Shown here piece after piece: positions 53,718 through 62,429 of a stretch of 64,000 nt of DNA. The notes below the pieces were generated by a model. The model did no database searches. It worked only from the letters and a program-made list of their open reading frames with translations, and was not told where the DNA came from. Within the stretch, counting starts at the first letter, position 1. Every line of letters starts with the position of its first letter. This DNA comes from an uncultured Alphaproteobacteria bacterium. Lineage in GTDB: Bacteria; Pseudomonadota; Alphaproteobacteria; HIMB59; GCA-002718135. The stretch spans positions 1 through 64,000 of the forward strand of contig CACJGU010000004.1 of NCBI GenBank assembly GCA_902593125.1, written 5' to 3'. The position numbers and the translations under genes are program-made.

Positions 53718-54185
53718 TTATTTTTTTAATTTATGAATTAAGGATAAATCACCTGGATTAAAACTACTTTTATTATTTTCAATAAAATTATCTATACTGC
53801 TTTGCTTTTCTTGTTCTATTTCTGCTACTTTCCTAATATTTAGATCTACATATAATGAGCATACTTCTGTTGTTGCAGCTCTATAACCTTCTTCTTTATG
53901 AGTCATCTCCAACTTATAGATTAATCTTTTTTTATCTCTATCTAAAAATAATAAGTTAATATCTACTTCATCTCCTTCTTTAACTTCTTTTTCATAAGTT
54001 GTATGAGACTCAACTGCAAAGGTAGTTTTCTTTTCTATTTTTGCTGAATCTTCTCCCATATTAAATTTTTTAAGTAACACTTCCCAACCTGCATCAAATA
54101 AATGAATATAAAAAGCTAGATTCATATGACCATTATAATCAGTCCATTCTTTTTTAACTTTTCCTGAATTTAAGTATATTTTCAT
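53718..54185 (-). CDS. Hot-dog fold acyl-CoA thioesterase-like protein; candidate betainyl-CoA thioesterase by context
   Basis: GKVKKEWTDYNGHMNLAFYIHLFDAGWEVLLKKF hot-dog signature; next to BKACE and carnitine dehydrogenase-like genes. Confidence 0.72.
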   Translation of the reverse strand: MKIYLNSGKVKKEWTDYNGHMNLAFYIHLFDAGWEVLLKKFNMGEDSAKIEKKTTFAVESHTTYEKEVKEGDEVDINLLFLDRDKKRLIYKLEMTHKEEGYRAATTEVCSLYVDLNIRKVAEIEQEKQSSIDNFIENNKSSFNPGDLSLIHKLKK

Positions 54186-54227
54186 AATTTTCTTTTATAA
54201 TTATAAATATACTAGTAGATTAAAAAA

Positions 54228-55118
54228 ATGAATAATGAAGTGATAATTTCTTGTGCAGTTACTGGCTCTGGAGATACAGCGAACAAACACCCAGAATTAC
54301 CTATAACACCAAAACAAATAGCAGATGCTTCTATTGAAGCAGCAAAAGCGGGAGCTGCAATAGCGCACATTCATGTAAGAGAGCCAGATGGAAAACCATC
54401 AAGAAAATTGGAATATTATAAAGAAGTTGCAGATCGAATAAGATCTTCAGATACAGATGTAGTTCTAAACTTTACAACAGGAATGGGTGGAGATTTTGAA
54501 ATTGGAACAGGTAAAGATCCTCTTAACCCAGTTGGACCAAATACAGATATGATTGATGCTTTGAATAGGTTGGAGCATGTGGAAGAATTACTTCCTGAAA
54601 TGTGTACTTTAGATTGTGGCACACTTAACTTTGGTGACTCAAATATGACATTTGTTCATACTCCAATGCAACTTAGATCTGCAGCAAAAAAAATGCAAGA
54701 GTTGGGAGTTAAACCGGAAATGGAAGCTTTTGAAATGGGTCACTTATGGTTTGCAAATCAACTTTATAAAGAAGGTTTAATTGATGGCCCTCCACTTTAT
54801 CAAATATGTCTTGGAATCCCATGGGGATCTCCTGCTACAACAACAGCAATGAAAGCAATGGCTGACATGATTCCCAAAGAAGGCTACTGGGCTGGATTTG
54901 GTATTGGAAGAACCCAAATGCCAATGGCAGCACAGGCAGTGATTTTAGGTGGGAATGTAAGAGTAGGTCTAGAAGACAATCTTTATCTAAAAAAAGGTGT
55001 TTTTGCTTCTAATGCTCAACTTGTTGAAAAAGCTAGATGCATTATTGAAGACTTAGGATCATCTATACTTAATCCTGAACAAGTTAGAGAAAAATTAAAA
55101 TTAAAAAAACATTTTTAG
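54228..55118 (+). CDS. BKACE family (3-keto-5-aminohexanoate cleavage-type) enzyme; candidate dehydrocarnitine cleavage enzyme
   Basis: [69 protein letters not shown]; neighbour context. Confidence 0.85.
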   Translation: MNNEVIISCAVTGSGDTANKHPELPITPKQIADASIEAAKAGAAIAHIHVREPDGKPSRKLEYYKEVADRIRSSDTDVVLNFTTGMGGDFEIGTGKDPLNPVGPNTDMIDALNRLEHVEELLPEMCTLDCGTLNFGDSNMTFVHTPMQLRSAAKKMQELGVKPEMEAFEMGHLWFANQLYKEGLIDGPPLYQICLGIPWGSPATTTAMKAMADMIPKEGYWAGFGIGRTQMPMAAQAVILGGNVRVGLEDNLYLKKGVFASNAQLVEKARCIIEDLGSSILNPEQVREKLKLKKHF

Positions 55119-55119
55119 T

Positions 55120-56049
55120 TTGAAAAATATCAAAAATATTTCTGTAATAGGAACTGGCGTAATAGGTACTGGTTGGATATTGCGTTTTTTAGCATGTAAT
55201 AAAAAAGTTACAGCTTTTGATAAAAATAAAAAACAAATAGAATATCTTAAAAAAGAAATAGTCAGAACTGAACCAGTTATTCAAAAATTATACAAAAGAA
55301 AAATTAACTTAAAAAATCTTAATTTTACTAATAATTTAGCTGAGGCAGTTAAGAATTCTGATCTAATTCAAGAAAATATTCCTGAAAGGTTACAATTAAA
55401 AAAAAAAGTTATCAAAGATATTAGTAAATTTGCACCAAAACAATCAATTATAGCTTCAAGTTCTTCTGGATTGTTACCTTCAAAATTACAAGCAGAATGT
55501 ATTAATCCACAAAGGTTTATGATTGCTCATCCCTTTAATCCTGTTTATATTTTGCCTTTAGTTGAAATAGTTAAAGGCAATAAGACGAGTAAAATTTATT
55601 TTAAGAGAGCAAATACATTTTATAAAAAAATTAAAATGAAAACTCTGTTGGTGGAAAAAGAACTACCAGGATTTCTATCTGATAGATTGCAAGAAGCATT
55701 ATGGAGAGAGGGATTGCATATAATTAATGATGGTTACGGAACAACTAAGGATTTAGATGATGCGATCACTTACGGACCTGGTATGCGTTGGGCCTTAATG
55801 GGTACATTTCTAACATTTCATTTAGCTGGAGGTGAATTAGGAATGAAACATATGTTAGATCAGTTTGGGCCAGCTTTAAAGCTTCCTTGGACAAAATTAA
55901 AATCACCAAAATTAAGTAAAGAATTAAAACAAAAAATAATTAATGGCACTGCTATTCAATCTAAAAAATTATCGATTAATAAACTGAGTAATATAAGAGA
56001 TAACTTTTTAATTGATTTGATTGAATTAAAGAAAAAATATAAGCTATAA
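55120..56049 (+). CDS. 3-hydroxyacyl-CoA dehydrogenase-like, candidate carnitine 3-dehydrogenase
   Basis: ISVIGTGVIGTGWILRFLA NAD-binding; IQENIPERLQLKK; AHPFNPVYILPLVEIV; GPGMRWALMGTFLTFHLAGG. Confidence 0.83.
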   Translation: MKNIKNISVIGTGVIGTGWILRFLACNKKVTAFDKNKKQIEYLKKEIVRTEPVIQKLYKRKINLKNLNFTNNLAEAVKNSDLIQENIPERLQLKKKVIKDISKFAPKQSIIASSSSGLLPSKLQAECINPQRFMIAHPFNPVYILPLVEIVKGNKTSKIYFKRANTFYKKIKMKTLLVEKELPGFLSDRLQEALWREGLHIINDGYGTTKDLDDAITYGPGMRWALMGTFLTFHLAGGELGMKHMLDQFGPALKLPWTKLKSPKLSKELKQKIINGTAIQSKKLSINKLSNIRDNFLIDLIELKKKYKL

Positions 56050-56051
56050 AT

Positions 56052-57059
56052 ATGATAAAAACTTGTAAGTATGTTGCTTTAAAAAATTATATTCCCCTAG
56101 GATTGCCATCAGAAGATGATTTTGAAATAAAAACAAAAGAAATTAAATTAAATAACAAAAATAATATTCATGTTTTAAATTCTTGGATTTCTGTTGATCC
56201 TTATATGAGAGCAAGAATGACAGAGAGAAAAAATTATAAACCACCATTTAAATTAGGTGAAGAAATGGAGGGTTATGCAATTGGTTCAGTTCAAGAGTCA
56301 GGTGATTATAATTTTAAAATAGGTGATACTGTTTTTAGCAATTTTGGAATGAGAGATAATTTTGTTTGTAATAGTAGTCAATTAAAAAAGATTACTTCTA
56401 CAGATTTGCCTATTCAATCTTACTTAGGTCCATTAGGTATGACAGGACAAACAGCTTATATAGGTCTATTTAATTATGGGAAATTAAAAGCCGGACAATC
56501 CGTGCTTGTTTCATCAGCTGGTGGCAGTGTTGGATCGACAGTATGTCAAATTGCTAAAAATTTAGGTTGCACTGTTTATGCAAGTACTGGCTCTGATGAA
56601 AAAGTTAATTGGTTAAAAAATGAACTCAACGTAGATCACGCATTTAATTATAATAAAGTTGAAAATCTTATTCTGCATTTTAAAGAAATTTGCCCTGAAG
56701 GTTTTGATTTATATTTTGATAACGTTGGTGGTGATTTTTTAGAGTCTGCAATATTCAGAATGAAAAACTTTGGAAGAATAGTCATTTGTGGCAGAATATC
56801 TCAGATGAATGTAACAAAGCCCCCAAGTGGTTTAAAAAATATGGCTCATGTGCTTGTGAAAAGATTAACCATAAAAGGATTTTTAATATTTGATCATGAA
56901 AATGATAATGAGCCATTTGAAACCGATATGAAAGATTGGTTAAAAAATAACAAAATAAAATTTAAAGAGACAGTTTACGAGGGTTTAGAAAATGCTCCTA
57001 AAGCATTTATTGATTTACTTAATGGAAAAAATATAGGGAAGATGTTAGTTAAGATCTAA
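56052..57059 (+). CDS. NADP-dependent oxidoreductase, MDR family (CurA/leukotriene B4 dehydrogenase-like)
   Basis: WISVDPYMRARM; LGPLGMTGQTAYIGLFNYGKLKAGQSVLVSSAGGSVGS; YFDNVGGDFLE. Confidence 0.88.
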   Translation: MIKTCKYVALKNYIPLGLPSEDDFEIKTKEIKLNNKNNIHVLNSWISVDPYMRARMTERKNYKPPFKLGEEMEGYAIGSVQESGDYNFKIGDTVFSNFGMRDNFVCNSSQLKKITSTDLPIQSYLGPLGMTGQTAYIGLFNYGKLKAGQSVLVSSAGGSVGSTVCQIAKNLGCTVYASTGSDEKVNWLKNELNVDHAFNYNKVENLILHFKEICPEGFDLYFDNVGGDFLESAIFRMKNFGRIVICGRISQMNVTKPPSGLKNMAHVLVKRLTIKGFLIFDHENDNEPFETDMKDWLKNNKIKFKETVYEGLENAPKAFIDLLNGKNIGKMLVKI

Positions 57060-58495
57060 ATCGTTACGTATGGAGATGTGCCCCTATACCTAATATCAAG
57101 CTTCAACTCTTTATCGATTGGTGGAAATGCTCTTTGTTGACATTCAACCCTTGGACATATTCTACAAGAAACACCAATTGGCATTTGTAACTTCTTATTT
57201 GTGAGGTCAATTCCTTCAGAATAAACCAAATCTTTTGCATATTTCATGTCACATCCTAGGCCAATAGAAACAAAACTTTTTGGCATGCCATGTTTTTCAA
57301 TCCCCTTTTCAAATGCTCTTGCTATACAAAAATAGACTTTTCCATCAGGCATTTTTGAAATTTGTGGGTGAATCTTTCCTGGATTTAAAAATGCAGTGTA
57401 AACATTCCATCTTGGACATGATCCTCCATGTCTTGGAATATGAATTCCTGAAAGAGAAAATCTTTTAGAAACATTTCCTGCAATATCTGTTTTTAAAAAA
57501 TGAAATGGAACACCAGCATTACCTGGTCTCTGTAAATTTGTTAGTCTATGTGTAACTTGCTCAAAGCTACAAGCATAGTGATGCATTAAAATTTCTACAT
57601 CATATCTATGAAGTTTTGCACTCTTTAAAAAATCATCATAAGGCATCATAAATGCAGCTGCATAGTAATTTAACAATGAGAGTTTAAGTAAAGGAACAAC
57701 CTCCTCAGACTCAACATTATTTTCTTTGATTACTTTGTCTATAACATCAGTAGCTTCCAGATAAGCAACTTGAGAAGCTAAATGAAAATTTCTTGAAGTG
57801 TATGTCAACATTTCAGACAAATAATAAGTTTTACTTTTTTCATCATATCGTTTGACTATTTTTTCATCTTGATCAATTGTTACTATTTTAACTTTGATAC
57901 CGTGCTTTGATTGAAGATACTGTGTTAATCTTGAACCAGATCCAATATTTGGACCTATTTTAAGTCCTATTTCTTTTCTTAATTTTTCTGAACTTATTTC
58001 TAGATCATGAAAATAATTTTTATTCTCTTGCAAAATATCTGAAACTATTTCAACTGGTAGTCTCGTTGGTTTTTCTATTGTGCCAGAATTAACATCCATT
58101 GTTTCAAGACGATTCTGCATATCCTCTTTAAAACTTTTAAATGAATCATTTATCGTTAATAGCGCTTTTGCAATGTTCGGATTGGATCCAATAAAATTAC
58201 TAGTGTCATGGTTAGTAATTTTAAGATCATCAAAAATTTCATTACTCAAAACATCCATAACATCTGAAAGTAGACGTTTATTGGATTCTGCAGAGAAGTC
58301 CTTTATTGATAAATCTAGTTCCTCGGAAGCTTTAATTAACAACGAAAGAGGTATTTTACGTTTCCCACTTTCTATTAAATTTAAATAACTTGGTGATATT
58401 CCGATTGATTTAGATAGTTTAGCTTGGGAAAAACCCTTGTTAATCCTTTGTTTTTTTAATCTTGGACCTAAATTTATATCAGCTTCTATATTCAT
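57056..58495 (-). CDS. XRE-family/ImmA-IrrE-type transcriptional regulator (ScfR/RamB-like)
   Basis: N-terminal HTH (LKKQRINKGFSQAKLSKSIGISPSYLNLIESGKRKIP); C-terminal CRICPRVECQQRAFPPID. Confidence 0.88.
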   Translation of the reverse strand: MNIEADINLGPRLKKQRINKGFSQAKLSKSIGISPSYLNLIESGKRKIPLSLLIKASEELDLSIKDFSAESNKRLLSDVMDVLSNEIFDDLKITNHDTSNFIGSNPNIAKALLTINDSFKSFKEDMQNRLETMDVNSGTIEKPTRLPVEIVSDILQENKNYFHDLEISSEKLRKEIGLKIGPNIGSGSRLTQYLQSKHGIKVKIVTIDQDEKIVKRYDEKSKTYYLSEMLTYTSRNFHLASQVAYLEATDVIDKVIKENNVESEEVVPLLKLSLLNYYAAAFMMPYDDFLKSAKLHRYDVEILMHHYACSFEQVTHRLTNLQRPGNAGVPFHFLKTDIAGNVSKRFSLSGIHIPRHGGSCPRWNVYTAFLNPGKIHPQISKMPDGKVYFCIARAFEKGIEKHGMPKSFVSIGLGCDMKYAKDLVYSEGIDLTNKKLQMPIGVSCRICPRVECQQRAFPPIDKELKLDIRYRGTSPYVTI

Positions 58496-58604
58496 TTACA
58501 AAATTTACAAATTAAAATTTTATCAAGTAATTATCTTTACATTAAAAATGAGTTATTTACTAGTTTTTTTTATAACTTTTATATAGATGTAAACATTGTA
58601 AATT

Positions 58605-58784
58605 ATGAACAGTAAATTAACAGAAAACATTAAAAACCAAAAAGAAGGTTTAGAACAGAGTTCAATTGAGAATAAGGTCCTTGAGGGATCTATAGACTCC
58701 AACTACGATCTTAATTTAGCTGAAGGAATTGAAGCTTATTACAGTGAAAGATATGGTTGGACACTCAGAAGAAAATCTATCTAA
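58605..58784 (+). CDS. Possible 59-aa small protein (below the ORF-track cutoff)
   Basis: ATG 58605 to TAA 58782-58784: MNSKLTENIKNQKEGLEQSSIENKVLEGSIDSNYDLNLAEGIEAYYSERYGWTLRRKSI; downstream plus-strand terminator; no clear Shine-Dalgarno. Confidence 0.5.
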   Translation: MNSKLTENIKNQKEGLEQSSIENKVLEGSIDSNYDLNLAEGIEAYYSERYGWTLRRKSI

Positions 58785-58861
58785 TTCTTAGGCATTTTTT
58801 AAGGTTTATTTCCTCCTTAATTAATGTGTTTCCTTCCTTTAAGAATAAATAACAGCAATAT

Positions 58862-58895
58862 ACTTAGGCTAGAAACGGCCTAAGTTTTTGTTTTA
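58862..58895 (+). terminator. Rho-independent terminator, plus strand
   Basis: ACTTAGGC (58862-58869)/GCCTAAGT (58878-58885) followed by TTTTGTTTT. Confidence 0.75.
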
Positions 58896-60485
58896 ATCTA
58901 GTAAAAAATCAGCTGCTCTTTCTGCGATCATTACTACACTTGCATTTAAATTGGCGCTTACAATATCAGGCATAATTGATGCATCTATAACTCTTAAATT
59001 TTCAATCCCATGTACTTTTGTTTTTTGATCAACAACTGAATAATGATCTGTACCCATTTTATTTGTACAAGAAGGATGATATGCCGATTCAGCAGTGTTT
59101 CTAATAACTTCGTCTAATTCTTCATTAGATTGAATATCAATTCCGGGCCTTATTTCGTAATCAACATAATCTAAGAGTGATTTCTGAGAGCAAATATTTT
59201 TTGCAATTTTCACACTTTCTCTCATTTGAATTAAATCCTCTCTATTTTGCAAGTAATTAAATTGGATTTGAGGTGACATATTAAAATCATTTGATTTTAT
59301 TTTAACAAACCCCCTACTCTTTGGCCTGTTAGGACATGCGTGAAATTGAAAAGCATCAAATTCAGGATTTGTTAAACCATGATCGATTACTAATGATGGA
59401 AAAAAATGAAATTGTAAATTTGGATGTGAATAATTTTTATTTGTTTTTACAAAACCACCTAACTCTAAATGTGAGTGAGCTAATTTACCTTTCTTGAAAG
59501 TAAACCATTTGCTTCCTTCAATACCTTGAGAAATAAAATTGGTTGATAAATCATATAATGTTTCTTTTTTCTTTGATTTATATTGAATATATATTTCTAA
59601 ATGATCTTGAAGATTTTCACCAACTCCTTTTAAATCATTAATTATGGGAATTCCAAAATCTTTAAGATGTGCAGCATTACCTATTCCTGAGAGTTGAAGT
59701 ATTTTTGGTGAATTAATTGAGCCTGCACTAAGTATTACTTCTTTATTTGCATAAAAATAATGTGTCTTGTTGTTTTTTATATATTCTATCCCAATTGCAA
59801 CCTTATCTTTAAAAATTATTTTTTTTACATATGTTTTTTTTACTATTTGAAGATTTTTTCTGTTTTTTATTGGATCTAAATAAGCTTTAGGAATACTTTG
59901 ACGAACACCTTTATCAATTGTTACATCAAATGTACCAAATCCTTCATTATTAAGACTATTTGAATCTTCAAAGATATTATAGCCAGCTTCTTTTGCAGCT
60001 TTTAAAACTGCATTAAATAATGGAAACTTTTTATCTATTTGAGATTTATTTACTTTTAATGGACCATTGTTGCCTCTTAGATTATTTTTTCCAGACCATG
60101 TTTCTAGTTTTTTATAATATGGTAAAACTTTACTATAGCTCCATTGATCTAAACCATAAGACTCCCATCTATCAAAATCCTCCTTATGCCCCCGAGCAAA
60201 AACCATACCATTATGGGAGGAGCAACCTCCTAACATCTTACCCCTAGGACAATATAATGATCTGTTATTTAAATAAGGTTCAGGCTCAGTATAATATTTC
60301 CAATTGTATTTTGGATCATGCATCACATAAAGTAATGCACTTGGCATATCAACTTTCCATGTATTATTAGAGGGGCCAGCTTCAAATAAAGTTACTTTAT
60401 TTTTTGAATGAGATGATAGTCTATTTGCTAGTACACAACCTGCTGAACCGGCACCAATTATTATATAATCAGTGTGTTGAGACAC
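58893..60485 (-). CDS. GMC family oxidoreductase (choline dehydrogenase-like)
   Basis: DYIIIGAGSAGCVLANRLS; PRGKMLGGCSSHNGMVFARGH; LSAGSINSPKILQLSGIG; C-terminal HPSCTNKMG. Confidence 0.92.
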   Translation of the reverse strand: MSQHTDYIIIGAGSAGCVLANRLSSHSKNKVTLFEAGPSNNTWKVDMPSALLYVMHDPKYNWKYYTEPEPYLNNRSLYCPRGKMLGGCSSHNGMVFARGHKEDFDRWESYGLDQWSYSKVLPYYKKLETWSGKNNLRGNNGPLKVNKSQIDKKFPLFNAVLKAAKEAGYNIFEDSNSLNNEGFGTFDVTIDKGVRQSIPKAYLDPIKNRKNLQIVKKTYVKKIIFKDKVAIGIEYIKNNKTHYFYANKEVILSAGSINSPKILQLSGIGNAAHLKDFGIPIINDLKGVGENLQDHLEIYIQYKSKKKETLYDLSTNFISQGIEGSKWFTFKKGKLAHSHLELGGFVKTNKNYSHPNLQFHFFPSLVIDHGLTNPEFDAFQFHACPNRPKSRGFVKIKSNDFNMSPQIQFNYLQNREDLIQMRESVKIAKNICSQKSLLDYVDYEIRPGIDIQSNEELDEVIRNTAESAYHPSCTNKMGTDHYSVVDQKTKVHGIENLRVIDASIMPDIVSANLNASVVMIAERAADFLLD

Positions 60486-61261
60486 TAATTCATTCTTTCA
60501 GTATTTCCATCTACTGTCATAGCTTGACCAGAAATATTTTGACTTTCATCACTTAATAAAAATAAAGCCATTGAAGCAATATCTTCTTTATTAACAAATG
60601 TTTGTAGAGATACCATTGATTCAAACTCTTGCTTTACCTTTTTGGGATTAGTTTTTGTTAATAAGGCTTTTGCATCAACTACTCGCTTCATTCGATCTCC
60701 CTCTACTGATCCAGGACAAATGGCGTTAACTCTAATTTTATATTTACCAAGTTCTATTGCTAAGGTTTTGGTCAGACCTATTACTGCCCATTTACTAGCA
60801 GTATAAGGTGAACGTTGAGCAAAACCATAAAGTCCCGCAGTAGAAGAAAGATTAATTATAGACGCTTTTTTTGCTTTTTTTAAGAATGGAATAGAATACT
60901 TTGTATAATAAAAATGACTATGTAAGTTTGTCTTTATAGTCTCTTCCCATTCTTCAATTTTTATATTTTCGAGACTTTTGGTTGGACCTGCTATTCCTAT
61001 ATTATTTATTAGACCATCAATTTTTTTTAGAGATTTTATTTTATGAAAATATTTTTTAATTTCAGCTGGATTTGTACAATCCATAGCGGTTGCATAAATT
61101 TTATTTTTATATTTTTTATTTATTTGATTAACTTTTTTTTTGTTAATATCAGAAATATATACTTTTCCACCTACGCTGATAATTTTCTTAGCAATTGCAA
61201 AACCTATACCATCTGCAGCGGCTGAAATAACGTAAGTTTTGTTTTTCAAATTGTTCTTCAT
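60485..61261 (-). CDS. SDR family oxidoreductase
   Basis: SAAADGIGFAIAKKI; NNIGIAG; YTASKWAVIG. Confidence 0.9.
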   Translation of the reverse strand: MKNNLKNKTYVISAAADGIGFAIAKKIISVGGKVYISDINKKKVNQINKKYKNKIYATAMDCTNPAEIKKYFHKIKSLKKIDGLINNIGIAGPTKSLENIKIEEWEETIKTNLHSHFYYTKYSIPFLKKAKKASIINLSSTAGLYGFAQRSPYTASKWAVIGLTKTLAIELGKYKIRVNAICPGSVEGDRMKRVVDAKALLTKTNPKKVKQEFESMVSLQTFVNKEDIASMALFLLSDESQNISGQAMTVDGNTERMN

Positions 61262-61266
61262 AATAT

Positions 61267-61539
61267 TTAATTATAAGTTAATTCATTTTTTGTAATATAG
61301 CCAATTGTTTTACCTTTATTATTAATTACTACTACTGTAAGATTGTCTTTTATAATTTTTTCTTTAAAATTTTTAATTTTTATATTTCCGTTAACCTTAA
61401 AAGTATTTCCTAATGTTAAATTCATTTTATTAAAGTCTTTTTCATCAATCATTATATTACTAGCTATAAGATTATTAAATATACTCTCTTTACTTCGAAA
61501 AATATTTAAAATTGCTTTTATAATATTCACAATCAACAA
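61267..61539 (-). CDS. Short hypothetical protein with CBS-like C-terminal segment; possible remnant
   Basis: 90 aa; VVVINNKGKTIGYITKNELTY resembles the end of a CBS domain. Confidence 0.4.
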   Translation of the reverse strand: MLIVNIIKAILNIFRSKESIFNNLIASNIMIDEKDFNKMNLTLGNTFKVNGNIKIKNFKEKIIKDNLTVVVINNKGKTIGYITKNELTYN

Positions 61540-61544
61540 GAATT

Positions 61545-62375
61545 TTAATTTAAAGGAGTTAAAACCTTTTCATGAGGCATCACAATACTTTTTTGGAACT
61601 TAGACAATCTTTTAAGTAATTCAGCAGATGGTCGATATGGATGACGAAAAAATCCCCATGAAGGTCCATACCTGTATACAACAATTCTTCTTTCTCCATC
61701 GTTAACTCTTTTTGCTGAACCATGACATAAAGAGTCTACAAATAAAAGTCCATCACCTGCTTTTAAATGAACCTCAACGGATGCAGTCATTCCATCTGCT
61801 GATGATACTTTACCACCTTTTAACATCTTGTTTTCTCTAAATTCTGGATGTTCTATGTTAGATTTATGTGATGCGGGTATTATAACAGTTCCACCATCAC
61901 CTGGGCCAATATCATTCAAAGCTAATAAAATATTTACTTGTGAACAATGAAATTTTCCATTTTGAAATCTATAATGATTTCTTTGTAGGCCTTCATGGTT
62001 GCCGGAATGTACGCCGATAGCCTCACCTGGGCCTCTAATATTGGCAAAGTTCTCATCAATAAATAATGGACCATGAGTGTGGTCAAAAGAGCCTTTACCT
62101 CCCACAAAATGTAACATGTAATTAATCCATGAAGGATGGTCAATTAAATTTTCAAAAGGCTTTCCTGCTTCATAAATTTGTTGAAGATTTAAACCCTCCT
62201 TACCTCCATAATTATGACCATGAACATGACCAGCCCACTGTTTATTACCTAAGTTTTTTAAATCATCCAAAATTTTATTTAAATTAATAAGTTCTTTTTT
62301 ACTTAAAGCATTTTTAATAATTAAGTATCCATTAAGATCAAATAAATACTCATCTAATTTAGAAATTTTTTTCAC
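61545..62375 (-). CDS. Phytanoyl-CoA dioxygenase (PhyH) family protein
   Basis: Fe(II)/2OG pattern: HSGNHEG..., ALNDIGPGDGGTVIIPASHKSN, HGSAKRVNDGERRIVVYRYGP. Confidence 0.88.
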   Translation of the reverse strand: MKKISKLDEYLFDLNGYLIIKNALSKKELINLNKILDDLKNLGNKQWAGHVHGHNYGGKEGLNLQQIYEAGKPFENLIDHPSWINYMLHFVGGKGSFDHTHGPLFIDENFANIRGPGEAIGVHSGNHEGLQRNHYRFQNGKFHCSQVNILLALNDIGPGDGGTVIIPASHKSNIEHPEFRENKMLKGGKVSSADGMTASVEVHLKAGDGLLFVDSLCHGSAKRVNDGERRIVVYRYGPSWGFFRHPYRPSAELLKRLSKFQKSIVMPHEKVLTPLN

Positions 62376-62429
62376 AAAAAATTTAAATAATAAATTTAAA
62401 ATATTTTCAAGTATTTTTAATTAGATTAA

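Noticed and set aside
59900-60250. Plus-strand 75-aa ORF
   Set aside because: Antisense to GMC oxidoreductase.
62376-62429. AT-rich intergenic stretch as regulatory RNA
   Set aside because: Only A/T runs; no stable structure or sequence motif visible.
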